From Patagioenas fasciata (lineage: Eukaryota > Chordata > Aves > Columbiformes > Columbidae): 64,000 nucleotides of DNA. Location: the NCBI RefSeq assembly GCF_037038585.1, contig NW_027288576.1, forward strand, positions 62,001 to 126,000, read 5' to 3'. Numbering within the stretch: the first letter of the stretch is position 1; every line of letters starts with the position of its first letter. Position numbers and translations under genes: made by a program. The notes beneath the pieces were generated by a model that had not been told where the DNA came from, did not search any database, and saw nothing but the letters and a program-made list of their open reading frames with translations. Positions 38,490 through 52,639 of this stretch are shown one piece after another.

Positions 38490-39904
38490 CACAAGTGTTT
38501 GCCCTCAGCTATAGATCAGGGACAAGCCTGTGAAGAGCAACCAAAGAGCTCGTCCGTCTTTCCCTCAATAGATGGGAGTAGGCGCGCTTGCGGATGTGTG
38601 CGTGTGTGTGGCCACGCGTTTGCTTAGGCATCAGTGTGTGAAAAGGTAGGTGCTTTTCTCTAGCTGCGTGTGCGTGCACGTGGTGCTGGGTGCACATCCC
38701 TGGGTGCTCGTGGAAAGGTTTCTGCATGGTTTTCGCTGAGGAATCGTGTGTGTGCACATGGACAAAGAGAAGGCGCAGCAACCAGGTTCCAGCGCCGAAG
38801 AAGGCAAAAGGCGAGGTTTCCGGCGCTATCTCCTTCTCTCCCCAGAGCTAGTCGCGCAAAGCAAGCCGCTAAGCCGGCGACCGGCAAGAGAGCTACAACG
38901 AAGCATGCCGAACGGAGAAAATAGCAGCAGCTCATCTGTTCACACCTTGTTTCTGCCATGTGCTTGAACGCCAAGACGTTCGCGCTTCTGTGAGATGAAA
39001 GACGTCCTTCTGCATATGTGGTTGCTCACACCGGTGCACTTGTTAGTGTATCCATTCAGTCCTGGGCTGCGGGGCATTCAGAAGTGGCTCTGTGGAGACG
39101 TCTGCATAGAGGCAGCTGTCAGAACACGCACACTCGATTGTTCACCAAAACATATGCAGACGCGTCCTTAGCCTGTAGATTTGGATGCACAGAGTTCCCT
39201 GTGTTCGCAAGAGACAAGGGAATCGCGTCTGTGCGCACAGAAGCAATAGCGGACCGTTTCCCTCGGAGTGAACGCGAAAGAGCCGTCTATATACTCGCAG
39301 ACACGCGAACGTGCCTCAATGCGGTCACAGAGGCAGCAGCTTTTGCACAGATGCTCCTGGTGATTCTGGCACTTTCCAGGCACACTCCTGAAAGTCGCGC
39401 ACACTGCTGTTCACTCGCTAAACGACCTCTTGGGAAACACGTCTCCGGTCGACGGACCGCTCAGATTGCTTCTCGTGTAACTGTGAACTGTGTCAGCGCA
39501 GGGAATCCGTCTCTGTTGAGCAGATGTCAATCCTGCCTCGCCTTTGCTTTCTTGCCTCTACCAAGATGATTTCCCGTTTCTCTCTTCACTGGAGCAGGCA
39601 GACACAGCCAACGCACATCAAGTGTCAAGAGACACGCTCTGCTGAGCTCAACGCTTGTGCAGATGCACATGTGCGACGAAGTCAACACACGTGCTTGTGG
39701 AGAGAAAGAAAGGGACTCCCAGGCGTGTGGAGCGACGGGGAGAAAGAGCGGGCGCTGAGGAACACAGTTTCAAACAGACTGTCTCCACACAAACAGGCAC
39801 CTGTCTGCAGGTATCCTAGATCTTGATTCTTGAACTTGAGGAAACACGCGTCTGAGCAAAACTCCCAAACGCTTCCAGGAAAGACACAGGCTCTCCCACA
39901 AGCA
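38490..39904. repeat. Satellite unit U28, CC-type
   Basis: C at 39542 and 39551. Confidence 0.97.
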
Positions 39905-41319
39905 CACAAGTGTTTGCCCTCAGCTATAGATCAGGGACAAGCCTGTGAAGAGCAACCAAAGAGCTCGTCCGTCTTTCCCTCAATAGATGGGAGTAGGCGC
40001 GCTTGCGGATGTGTGCGTGTGTGTGGCCACGCGTTTGCTTAGGCATCAGTGTGTGAAAAGGTAGGTGCTTTTCTCTAGCTGCGTGTGCGTGCACGTGGTG
40101 CTGGGTGCACATCCCTGGGTGCTCGTGGAAAGGTTTCTGCATGGTTTTCGCTGAGGAATCGTGTGTGTGCACATGGACAAAGAGAAGGCGCAGCAACCAG
40201 GTTCCAGCGCCGAAGAAGGCAAAAGGCGAGGTTTCCGGCGCTATCTCCTTCTCTCCCCAGAGCTAGTCGCGCAAAGCAAGCCGCTAAGCCGGCGACCGGC
40301 AAGAGAGCTACAACGAAGCATGCCGAACGGAGAAAATAGCAGCAGCTCATCTGTTCACACCTTGTTTCTGCCATGTGCTTGAACGCCAAGACGTTCGCGC
40401 TTCTGTGAGATGAAAGACGTCCTTCTGCATATGTGGTTGCTCACACCGGTGCACTTGTTAGTGTATCCATTCAGTCCTGGGCTGCGGGGCATTCAGAAGT
40501 GGCTCTGTGGAGACGTCTGCATAGAGGCAGCTGTCAGAACACGCACACTCGATTGTTCACCAAAACATATGCAGACGCGTCCTTAGCCTGTAGATTTGGA
40601 TGCACAGAGTTCCCTGTGTTCGCAAGAGACAAGGGAATCGCGTCTGTGCGCACAGAAGCAATAGCGGACCGTTTCCCTCGGAGTGAACGCGAAAGAGCCG
40701 TCTATATACTCGCAGACACGCGAACGTGCCTCAATGCGGTCACAGAGGCAGCAGCTTTTGCACAGATGCTCCTGGTGATTCTGGCACTTTCCAGGCACAC
40801 TCCTGAAAGTCGCGCACACTGCTGTTCACTCGCTAAACGACCTCTTGGGAAACACGTCTCCGGTCGACGGACCGCTCAGATTGCTTCTCGTGTAACTGTG
40901 AACTGTGTCAGCGCAGGGAATCCGTCTCTGTTGAGCAGATGTGGATCCTGCCTCGCTTTTGCTTTGTTGCCTCTACCAAGATGATTTCCCGTTTCTCTCT
41001 TCACTGGAGCAGGCAGACACAGCCAACGCACATCAAGTGTCAAGAGACACGCTCTGCTGAGCTCAACGCTTGTGCAGATGCACATGTGCGACGAAGTCAA
41101 CACACGTGCTTGTGGAGAGAAAGAAAGGGACTCCCAGGCGTGTGGAGCGACGGGGAGAAAGAGCGGGCGCTGAGGAACACAGTTTCAAACAGACTGTCTC
41201 CACACAAACAGGCACCTGTCTGCAGGTATCCTAGATCTTGATTCTTGAACTTGAGGAAACACGCGTCTGAGCAAAACTCCCAAACGCTTCCAGGAAAGAC
41301 ACAGGCTCTCCCACAAGCA
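39905..41319. repeat. Satellite unit U29, GG-type
   Basis: GG at 40943-40944. Confidence 0.97.
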
Positions 41320-42734
41320 CACAAGTGTTTGCCCTCAGCTATAGATCAGGGACAAGCCTGTGAAGAGCAACCAAAGAGCTCGTCCGTCTTTCCCTCAATA
41401 GATGGGAGTAGGCGCGCTTGCGGATGTGTGCGTGTGTGTGGCCACGCGTTTGCTTAGGCATCAGTGTGTGAAAAGGTAGGTGCTTTTCTCTAGCTGCGTG
41501 TGCGTGCACGTGGTGCTGGGTGCACATCCCTGGGTGCTCGTGGAAAGGTTTCTGCATGGTTTTCGCTGAGGAATCGTGTGTGTGCACATGGACAAAGAGA
41601 AGGCGCAGCAACCAGGTTCCAGCGCCGAAGAAGGCAAAAGGCGAGGTTTCCGGCGCTATCTCCTTCTCTCCCCAGAGCTAGTCGCGCAAAGCAAGCCGCT
41701 AAGCCGGCGACCGGCAAGAGAGCTACAACGAAGCATGCCGAACGGAGAAAATAGCAGCAGCTCATCTGTTCACACCTTGTTTCTGCCATGTGCTTGAACG
41801 CCAAGACGTTCGCGCTTCTGTGAGATGAAAGACGTCCTTCTGCATATGTGGTTGCTCACACCGGTGCACTTGTTAGTGTATCCATTCAGTCCTGGGCTGC
41901 GGGGCATTCAGAAGTGGCTCTGTGGAGACGTCTGCATAGAGGCAGCTGTCAGAACACGCACACTCGATTGTTCACCAAAACATATGCAGACGCGTCCTTA
42001 GCCTGTAGATTTGGATGCACAGAGTTCCCTGTGTTCGCAAGAGACAAGGGAATCGCGTCTGTGCGCACAGAAGCAATAGCGGACCGTTTCCCTCGGAGTG
42101 AACGCGAAAGAGCCGTCTATATACTCGCAGACACGCGAACGTGCCTCAATGCGGTCACAGAGGCAGCAGCTTTTGCACAGATGCTCCTGGTGATTCTGGC
42201 ACTTTCCAGGCACACTCCTGAAAGTCGCGCACACTGCTGTTCACTCGCTAAACGACCTCTTGGGAAACACGTCTCCGGTCGACGGACCGCTCAGATTGCT
42301 TCTCGTGTAACTGTGAACTGTGTCAGCGCAGGGAATCCGTCTCTGTTGAGCAGATGTCGATCCTGCCTTGCCTTTGCTTTCTTGCCTCTACCAAGATGAT
42401 TTCCCGTTTCTCTCTTCACTGGAGCAGGCAGACACAGCCAACGCACATCAAGTGTCAAGAGACACGCTCTGCTGAGCTCAACGCTTGTGCAGATGCACAT
42501 GTGCGACGAAGTCAACACACGTGCTTGTGGAGAGAAAGAAAGGGACTCCCAGGCGTGTGGAGCGACGGGGAGAAAGAGCGGGCGCTGAGGAACACAGTTT
42601 CAAACAGACTGTCTCCACACAAACAGGCACCTGTCTGCAGGTATCCTAGATCTTGATTCTTGAACTTGAGGAAACACGCGTCTGAGCAAAACTCCCAAAC
42701 GCTTCCAGGAAAGACACAGGCTCTCCCACAAGCA
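41320..42734. repeat. Satellite unit U30, mosaic variable window
   Basis: G at 42359 only (CG instead of CA or GG), T at 42369 (only here), and C at 42372 and 42381 as in CC-type units. It looks like a CC-type unit that gained one GG-type base, or a mutated CC-type. Confidence 0.97.
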
Positions 42735-44149
42735 CACAAGTGTTTGCCCTCAGCTATAGATCAGGGACAAGCCTGTGAAGAGCAACCAAAGAGCTCGTCC
42801 GTCTTTCCCTCAATAGATGGGAGTAGGCGCGCTTGCGGATGTGTGCGTGTGTGTGGCCACGCGTTTGCTTAGGCATCAGTGTGTGAAAAGGTAGGTGCTT
42901 TTCTCTAGCTGCGTGTGCGTGCACGTGGTGCTGGGTGCACATCCCTGGGTGCTCGTGGAAAGGTTTCTGCATGGTTTTCGCTGAGGAATCGTGTGTGTGC
43001 ACATGGACAAAGAGAAGGCGCAGCAACCAGGTTCCAGCGCCGAAGAAGGCAAAAGGCGAGGTTTCCGGCGCTATCTCCTTCTCTCCCCAGAGCTAGTCGC
43101 GCAAAGCAAGCCGCTAAGCCGGCGACCGGCAAGAGAGCTACAACGAAGCATGCCGAACGGAGAAAATAGCAGCAGCTCATCTGTTCACACCTTGTTTCTG
43201 CCATGTGCTTGAACGCCAAGACGTTCGCGCTTCTGTGAGATGAAAGACGTCCTTCTGCATATGTGGTTGCTCACACCGGTGCACTTGTTAGTGTATCCAT
43301 TCAGTCCTGGGCTGCGGGGCATTCAGAAGTGGCTCTGTGGAGACGTCTGCATAGAGGCAGCTGTCAGAACACGCACACTCGATTGTTCACCAAAACATAT
43401 GCAGACGCGTCCTTAGCCTGTAGATTTGGATGCACAGAGTTCCCTGTGTTCGCAAGAGACAAGGGAATCGCGTCTGTGCGCACAGAAGCAATAGCGGACC
43501 GTTTCCCTCGGAGTGAACGCGAAAGAGCCGTCTATATACTCGCAGACACGCGAACGTGCCTCAATGCGGTCACAGAGGCAGCAGCTTTTGCACAGATGCT
43601 CCTGGTGATTCTGGCACTTTCCAGGCACACTCCTGAAAGTCGCGCACACTGCTGTTCACTCGCTAAACGACCTCTTGGGAAACACGTCTCCGGTCGACGG
43701 ACCGCTCAGATTGCTTCTCGTGTAACTGTGAACTGTGTCAGCGCAGGGAATCCGTCTCTGTTGAGCAGATGTCAATCCTGCCTCGCTTTTGCTTTGTTGC
43801 CTCTACCAAGATGATTTCCCGTTTCTCTCTTCACTGGAGCAGGCAGACACAGCCAACGCACATCAAGTGTCAAGAGACACGCTCTGCTGAGCTCAACGCT
43901 TGTGCAGATGCACATGTGCGACGAAGTCAACACACGTGCTTGTGGAGAGAAAGAAAGGGACTCCCAGGCGTGTGGAGCGACGGGGAGAAAGAGCGGGCGC
44001 TGAGGAACACAGTTTCAAACAGACTGTCTCCACACAAACAGGCACCTGTCTGCAGGTATCCTAGATCTTGATTCTTGAACTTGAGGAAACACGCGTCTGA
44101 GCAAAACTCCCAAACGCTTCCAGGAAAGACACAGGCTCTCCCACAAGCA
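42735..44149. repeat. Satellite unit U31
   Basis: Majority sequence at every position compared. Confidence 0.97.
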
Positions 44150-45564
44150 CACAAGTGTTTGCCCTCAGCTATAGATCAGGGACAAGCCTGTGAAGAGCAA
44201 CCAAAGAGCTCGTCCGTCTTTCCCTCAATAGATGGGAGTAGGCGCGCTTGCGGATGTGTGCGTGTGTGTGGCCACGCGTTTGCTTAGGCATCAGTGTGTG
44301 AAAAGGTAGGTGCTTTTCTCTAGCTGCGTGTGCGTGCACGTGGTGCTGGGTGCACATCCCTGGGTGCTCGTGGAAAGGTTTCTGCATGGTTTTCGCTGAG
44401 GAATCGTGTGTGTGCACATGGACAAAGAGAAGGCGCAGCAACCAGGTTCCAGCGCCGAAGAAGGCAAAAGGCGAGGTTTCCGGCGCTATCTCCTTCTCTC
44501 CCCAGAGCTAGTCGCGCAAAGCAAGCCGCTAAGCCGGCGACCGGCAAGAGAGCTACAACGAAGCATGCCGAACGGAGAAAATAGCAGCAGCTCATCTGTT
44601 CACACCTTGTTTCTGCCATGTGCTTGAACGCCAAGACGTTCGCGCTTCTGTGAGATGAAAGACGTCCTTCTGCATATGTGGTTGCTCACACCGGTGCACT
44701 TGTTAGTGTATCCATTCAGTCCTGGGCTGCGGGGCATTCAGAAGTGGCTCTGTGGAGACGTCTGCATAGAGGCAGCTGTCAGAACACGCACACTCGATTG
44801 TTCACCAAAACATATGCAGACGCGTCCTTAGCCTGTAGATTTGGATGCACAGAGTTCCCTGTGTTCGCAAGAGACAAGGGAATCGCGTCTGTGCGCACAG
44901 AAGCAATAGCGGACCGTTTCCCTCGGAGTGAACGCGAAAGAGCCGTCTATATACTCGCAGACACGCGAACGTGCCTCAATGCGGTCACAGAGGCAGCAGC
45001 TTTTGCACAGATGCTCCTGGTGATTCTGGCACTTTCCAGGCACACTCCTGAAAGTCGCGCACACTGCTGTTCACTCGCTAAACGACCTCTTGGGAAACAC
45101 GTCTCCGGTCGACGGACCGCTCAGATTGCTTCTCGTGTAACTGTGAACTGTGTCAGCGCAGGGAATCCGTCTCTGTTAAGCAGATGTGGATCCTGCCTCG
45201 CTTTTGCTTTGTTGCCTCTACCAAGATGATTTCCCGTTTCTCTCTTCACTGGAGCAGGCAGACACAGCCAACGCACATCAAGTGTCAAGAGACACGCTCT
45301 GCTGAGCTCAACGCTTGTGCAGATGCACATGTGCGACGAAGTCAACACACGTGCTTGTGGAGAGAAAGAAAGGGACTCCCAGGCGTGTGGAGCGACGGGG
45401 AGAAAGAGCGGGCGCTGAGGAACACAGTTTCAAACAGACTGTCTCCACACAAACAGGCACCTGTCTGCAGGTATCCTAGATCTTGATTCTTGAACTTGAG
45501 GAAACACGCGTCTGAGCAAAACTCCCAAACGCTTCCAGGAAAGACACAGGCTCTCCCACAAGCA
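44150..45564. repeat. Satellite unit U32, GG-type with A at offset 1029
   Basis: A at 45178 with GG at 45188-45189, matching U13. Confidence 0.97.
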
Positions 45565-46979
45565 CACAAGTGTTTGCCCTCAGCTATAGATCAGGGACAA
45601 GCCTGTGAAGAGCAACCAAAGAGCTCGTCCGTCTTTCCCTCAATAGATGGGAGTAGGCGCGCTTGCGGATGTGTGCGTGTGTGTGGCCACGCGTTTGCTT
45701 AGGCATCAGTGTGTGAAAAGGTAGGTGCTTTTCTCTAGCTGCGTGTGCGTGCACGTGGTGCTGGGTGCACATCCCTGGGTGCTCGTGGAAAGGTTTCTGC
45801 ATGGTTTTCGCTGAGGAATCGTGTGTGTGCACATGGACAAAGAGAAGGCGCAGCAACCAGGTTCCAGCGCCGAAGAAGGCAAAAGGCGAGGTTTCCGGCG
45901 CTATCTCCTTCTCTCCCCAGAGCTAGTCGCGCAAAGCAAGCCGCTAAGCCGGCGACCGGCAAGAGAGCTACAACGAAGCATGCCGAACGGAGAAAATAGC
46001 AGCAGCTCATCTGTTCACACCTTGTTTCTGCCATGTGCTTGAACGCCAAGACGTTCGCGCTTCTGTGAGATGAAAGACGTCCTTCTGCATATGTGGTTGC
46101 TCACACCGGTGCACTTGTTAGTGTATCCATTCAGTCCTGGGCTGCGGGGCATTCAGAAGTGGCTCTGTGGAGACGTCTGCATAGAGGCAGCTGTCAGAAC
46201 ACGCACACTCGATTGTTCACCAAAACATATGCAGACGCGTCCTTAGCCTGTAGATTTGGATGCACAGAGTTCCCTGTGTTCGCAAGAGACAAGGGAATCG
46301 CGTCTGTGCGCACAGAAGCAATAGCGGACCGTTTCCCTCGGAGTGAACGCGAAAGAGCCGTCTATATACTCGCAGACACGCGAACGTGCCTCAATGCGGT
46401 CACAGAGGCAGCAGCTTTTGCACAGATGCTCCTGGTGATTCTGGCACTTTCCAGGCACACTCCTGAAAGTCGCGCACACTGCTGTTCACTCGCTAAACGA
46501 CCTCTTGGGAAACACGTCTCCGGTCGACGGACCGCTCAGATTGCTTCTCGTGTAACTGTGAACTGTGTCAGCGCAGGGAATCCGTCTCTGTTGAGCAGAT
46601 GTCAATCCTGCCTCGCTTTTGCTTTGTTGCCTCTACCAAGATGATTTCCCGTTTCTCTCTTCACTGGAGCAGGCAGACACAGCCAACGCACATCAAGTGT
46701 CAAGAGACACGCTCTGCTGAGCTCAACGCTTGTGCAGATGCACATGTGCGACGAAGTCAACACACGTGCTTGTGGAGAGAAAGAAAGGGACTCCCAGGCG
46801 TGTGGAGCGACGGGGAGAAAGAGCGGGCGCTGAGGAACACAGTTTCAAACAGACTGTCTCCACACAAACAGGCACCTGTCTGCAGGTATCCTAGATCTTG
46901 ATTCTTGAACTTGAGGAAACACGCGTCTGAGCAAAACTCCCAAACGCTTCCAGGAAAGACACAGGCTCTCCCACAAGCA
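45565..46979. repeat. Satellite unit U33
   Basis: Majority sequence at every position compared. Confidence 0.97.
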
Positions 46980-48394
46980 CACAAGTGTTTGCCCTCAGCT
47001 ATAGATCAGGGACAAGCCTGTGAAGAGCAACCAAAGAGCTCGTCCGTCTTTCCCTCAATAGATGGGAGTAGGCGCGCTTGCGGATGTGTGCGTGTGTGTG
47101 GCCACGCGTTTGCTTAGGCATCAGTGTGTGAAAAGGTAGGTGCTTTTCTCTAGCTGCGTGTGCGTGCACGTGGTGCTGGGTGCACATCCCTGGGTGCTCG
47201 TGGAAAGGTTTCTGCATGGTTTTCGCTGAGGAATCGTGTGTGTGCACATGGACAAAGAGAAGGCGCAGCAACCAGGTTCCAGCGCCGAAGAAGGCAAAAG
47301 GCGAGGTTTCCGGCGCTATCTCCTTCTCTCCCCAGAGCTAGTCGCGCAAAGCAAGCCGCTAAGCCGGCGACCGGCAAGAGAGCTACAACGAAGCATGCCG
47401 AACGGAGAAAATAGCAGCAGCTCATCTGTTCACACCTTGTTTCTGCCATGTGCTTGAACGCCAAGACGTTCGCGCTTCTGTGAGATGAAAGACGTCCTTC
47501 TGCATATGTGGTTGCTCACACCGGTGCACTTGTTAGTGTATCCATTCAGTCCTGGGCTGCGGGGCATTCAGAAGTGGCTCTGTGGAGACGTCTGCATAGA
47601 GGCAGCTGTCAGAACACGCACACTCGATTGTTCACCAAAACATATGCAGACGCGTCCTTAGCCTGTAGATTTGGATGCACAGAGTTCCCTGTGTTCGCAA
47701 GAGACAAGGGAATCGCGTCTGTGCGCACAGAAGCAATAGCGGACCGTTTCCCTCGGAGTGAACGCGAAAGAGCCGTCTATATACTCGCAGACACGCGAAC
47801 GTGCCTCAATGCGGTCACAGAGGCAGCAGCTTTTGCACAGATGCTCCTGGTGATTCTGGCACTTTCCAGGCACACTCCTGAAAGTCGCGCACACTGCTGT
47901 TCACTCGCTAAACGACCTCTTGGGAAACACGTCTCCGGTCGACGGACCGCTCAGATTGCTTCTCGTGTAACTGTGAACTGTGTCAGCGCAGGGAATCCGT
48001 CTCTGTTGAGCAGATGTCAATCCTGCCTCGCTTTTGCTTTGTTGCCTCTACCAAGATGATTTCCCGTTTCTCTCTTCACTGGAGCAGGCAGACACAGCCA
48101 ACGCACATCAAGTGTCAAGAGACACGCTCTGCTGAGCTCAACGCTTGTGCAGATGCACATGTGCGACGAAGTCAACACACGTGCTTGTGGAGAGAAAGAA
48201 AGGGACTCCCAGGCGTGTGGAGCGACGGGGAGAAAGAGCGGGCGCTGAGGAACACAGTTTCAAACAGACTGTCTCCACACAAACAGGCACCTGTCTGCAG
48301 GTATCCTAGATCTTGATTCTTGAACTTGAGGAAACACGCGTCTGAGCAAAACTCCCAAACGCTTCCAGGAAAGACACAGGCTCTCCCACAAGCA
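46980..48394. repeat. Satellite unit U34
   Basis: Majority sequence at every position compared. Confidence 0.97.
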
Positions 48395-49809
48395 CACAAG
48401 TGTTTGCCCTCAGCTATAGATCAGGGACAAGCCTGTGAAGAGCAACCAAAGAGCTCGTCCGTCTTTCCCTCAATAGATGGGAGTAGGCGCGCTTGCGGAT
48501 GTGTGCGTGTGTGTGGCCACGCGTTTGCTTAGGCATCAGTGTGTGAAAAGGTAGGTGCTTTTCTCTAGCTGCGTGTGCGTGCACGTGGTGCTGGGTGCAC
48601 ATCCCTGGGTGCTCGTGGAAAGGTTTCTGCATGGTTTTCGCTGAGGAATCGTGTGTGTGCACATGGACAAAGAGAAGGCGCAGCAACCAGGTTCCAGCGC
48701 CGAAGAAGGCAAAAGGCGAGGTTTCCGGCGCTATCTCCTTCTCTCCCCAGAGCTAGTCGCGCAAAGCAAGCCGCTAAGCCGGCGACCGGCAAGAGAGCTA
48801 CAACGAAGCATGCCGAACGGAGAAAATAGCAGCAGCTCATCTGTTCACACCTTGTTTCTGCCATGTGCTTGAACGCCAAGACGTTCGCGCTTCTGTGAGA
48901 TGAAAGACGTCCTTCTGCATATGTGGTTGCTCACACCGGTGCACTTGTTAGTGTATCCATTCAGTCCTGGGCTGCGGGGCATTCAGAAGTGGCTCTGTGG
49001 AGACGTCTGCATAGAGGCAGCTGTCAGAACACGCACACTCGATTGTTCACCAAAACATATGCAGACGCGTCCTTAGCCTGTAGATTTGGATGCACAGAGT
49101 TCCCTGTGTTCGCAAGAGACAAGGGAATCGCGTCTGTGCGCACAGAAGCAATAGCGGACCGTTTCCCTCGGAGTGAACGCGAAAGAGCCGTCTATATACT
49201 CGCAGACACGCGAACGTGCCTCAATGCGGTCACAGAGGCAGCAGCTTTTGCACAGATGCTCCTGGTGATTCTGGCACTTTCCAGGCACACTCCTGAAAGT
49301 CGCGCACACTGCTGTTCACTCGCTAAACGACCTCTTGGGAAACACGTCTCCGGTCGACGGACCGCTCAGATTGCTTCTCGTGTAACTGTGAACTGTGTCA
49401 GCGCAGGGAATCCGTCTCTGTTGAGCAGATGTCAATGCTGCCTCGCTTTTGCTTTGTTGCCTCTACCAAGATGATTTCCCGTTTCTCTCTTCACTGGAGC
49501 AGGCAGACACAGCCAACGCACATCAAGTGTCAAGAGACACGCTCTGCTGAGCTCAACGCTTGTGCAGATGCACATGTGCGACGAAGTCAACACACGTGCT
49601 TGTGGAGAGAAAGAAAGGGACTCCCAGGCGTGTGGAGCGACGGGGAGAAAGAGCGGGCGCTGAGGAACACAGTTTCAAACAGACTGTCTCCACACAAACA
49701 GGCACCTGTCTGCAGGTATCCTAGATCTTGATTCTTGAACTTGAGGAAACACGCGTCTGAGCAAAACTCCCAAACGCTTCCAGGAAAGACACAGGCTCTC
49801 CCACAAGCA
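48395..49809. repeat. Satellite unit U35, G at offset 1043 without insert
   Basis: G at 49437, a variant otherwise seen only in long units U24 and U39. It lacks the 294-bp block and the T at offsets 141 and 481, so it is probably a recombinant of the long-unit lineage. Confidence 0.97.
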
Positions 49810-51224
49810 CACAAGTGTTTGCCCTCAGCTATAGATCAGGGACAAGCCTGTGAAGAGCAACCAAAGAGCTCGTCCGTCTTTCCCTCAATAGATGGGAGTA
49901 GGCGCGCTTGCGGATGTGTGCGTGTGTGTGGCCACGCGTTTGCTTAGGCATCAGTGTGTGAAAAGGTAGGTGCTTTTCTCTAGCTGCGTGTGCGTGCACG
50001 TGGTGCTGGGTGCACATCCCTGGGTGCTCGTGGAAAGGTTTCTGCATGGTTTTCGCTGAGGAATCGTGTGTGTGCACATGGACAAAGAGAAGGCGCAGCA
50101 ACCAGGTTCCAGCGCCGAAGAAGGCAAAAGGCGAGGTTTCCGGCGCTATCTCCTTCTCTCCCCAGAGCTAGTCGCGCAAAGCAAGCCGCTAAGCCGGCGA
50201 CCGGCAAGAGAGCTACAACGAAGCATGCCGAACGGAGAAAATAGCAGCAGCTCATCTGTTCACACCTTGTTTCTGCCATGTGCTTGAACGCCAAGACGTT
50301 CGCGCTTCTGTGAGATGAAAGACGTCCTTCTGCATATGTGGTTGCTCACACCGGTGCACTTGTTAGTGTATCCATTCAGTCCTGGGCTGCGGGGCATTCA
50401 GAAGTGGCTCTGTGGAGACGTCTGCATAGAGGCAGCTGTCAGAACACGCACACTCGATTGTTCACCAAAACATATGCAGACGCGTCCTTAGCCTGTAGAT
50501 TTGGATGCACAGAGTTCCCTGTGTTCGCAAGAGACAAGGGAATCGCGTCTGTGCGCACAGAAGCAATAGCGGACCGTTTCCCTCGGAGTGAACGCGAAAG
50601 AGCCGTCTATATACTCGCAGACACGCGAACGTGCCTCAATGCGGTCACAGAGGCAGCAGCTTTTGCACAGATGCTCCTGGTGATTCTGGCACTTTCCAGG
50701 CACACTCCTGAAAGTCGCGCACACTGCTGTTCACTCGCTAAACGACCTCTTGGGAAACACGTCTCCGGTCGACGGACCGCTCAGATTGCTTCTCGTGTAA
50801 CTGTGAACTGTGTCAGCGCAGGGAATCCGTCTCTGTTGAGCAGATGTCAATCCTGCCTCGCTTTTGCTTTGTTGCCTCTACCAAGATGATTTCCCGTTTC
50901 TCTCTTCACTGGAGCAGGCAGACACAGCCAACGCACATCAAGTGTCAAGAGACACGCTCTGCTGAGCTCAACGCTTGTGCAGATGCACATGTGCGACGAA
51001 GTCAACACACGTGCTTGTGGAGAGAAAGAAAGGGACTCCCAGGCGTGTGGAGCGACGGGGAGAAAGAGCGGGCGCTGAGGAACACAGTTTCAAACAGACT
51101 GTCTCCACACAAACAGGCACCTGTCTGCAGGTATCCTAGATCTTGATTCTTGAACTTGAGGAAACACGCGTCTGAGCAAAACTCCCAAACGCTTCCAGGA
51201 AAGACACAGGCTCTCCCACAAGCA
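49810..51224. repeat. Satellite unit U36
   Basis: Majority sequence at every position compared. Confidence 0.97.
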
Positions 51225-52639
51225 CACAAGTGTTTGCCCTCAGCTATAGATCAGGGACAAGCCTGTGAAGAGCAACCAAAGAGCTCGTCCGTCTTTCCCT
51301 CAATAGATGGGAGTAGGCGCGCTTGCGGATGTGTGCGTGTGTGTGGCCACGCGTTTGCTTAGGCATCAGTGTGTGAAAAGGTAGGTGCTTTTCTCTAGCT
51401 GCGTGTGCGTGCACGTGGTGCTGGGTGCACATCCCTGGGTGCTCGTGGAAAGGTTTCTGCATGGTTTTCGCTGAGGAATCGTGTGTGTGCACATGGACAA
51501 AGAGAAGGCGCAGCAACCAGGTTCCAGCGCCGAAGAAGGCAAAAGGCGAGGTTTCCGGCGCTATCTCCTTCTCTCCCCAGAGCTAGTCGCGCAAAGCAAG
51601 CCGCTAAGCCGGCGACCGGCAAGAGAGCTACAACGAAGCATGCCGAACGGAGAAAATAGCAGCAGCTCATCTGTTCACACCTTGTTTCTGCCATGTGCTT
51701 GAACGCCAAGACGTTCGCGCTTCTGTGAGATGAAAGACGTCCTTCTGCATATGTGGTTGCTCACACCGGTGCACTTGTTAGTGTATCCATTCAGTCCTGG
51801 GCTGCGGGGCATTCAGAAGTGGCTCTGTGGAGACGTCTGCATAGAGGCAGCTGTCAGAACACGCACACTCGATTGTTCACCAAAACATATGCAGACGCGT
51901 CCTTAGCCTGTAGATTTGGATGCACAGAGTTCCCTGTGTTCGCAAGAGACAAGGGAATCGCGTCTGTGCGCACAGAAGCAATAGCGGACCGTTTCCCTCG
52001 GAGTGAACGCGAAAGAGCCGTCTATATACTCGCAGACACGCGAACGTGCCTCAATGCGGTCACAGAGGCAGCAGCTTTTGCACAGATGCTCCTGGTGATT
52101 CTGGCACTTTCCAGGCACACTCCTGAAAGTCGCGCACACTGCTGTTCACTCGCTAAACGACCTCTTGGGAAACACGTCTCCGGTCGACGGACCGCTCAGA
52201 TTGCTTCTCGTGTAACTGTGAACTGTGTCAGCGCAGGGAATCCGTCTCTGTTGAGCAGATGTCAATCCTGCCTCGCTTTTGCTTTGTTGCCTCTACCAAG
52301 ATGATTTCCCGTTTCTCTCTTCACTGGAGCAGGCAGACACAGCCAACGCACATCAAGTGTCAAGAGACACGCTCTGCTGAGCTCAACGCTTGTGCAGATG
52401 CACATGTGCGACGAAGTCAACACACGTGCTTGTGGAGAGAAAGAAAGGGACTCCCAGGCGTGTGGAGCGACGGGGAGAAAGAGCGGGCGCTGAGGAACAC
52501 AGTTTCAAACAGACTGTCTCCACACAAACAGGCACCTGTCTGCAGGTATCCTAGATCTTGATTCTTGAACTTGAGGAAACACGCGTCTGAGCAAAACTCC
52601 CAAACGCTTCCAGGAAAGACACAGGCTCTCCCACAAGCA
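51225..52639. repeat. Satellite unit U37
   Basis: Majority sequence at every position compared. Confidence 0.97.
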
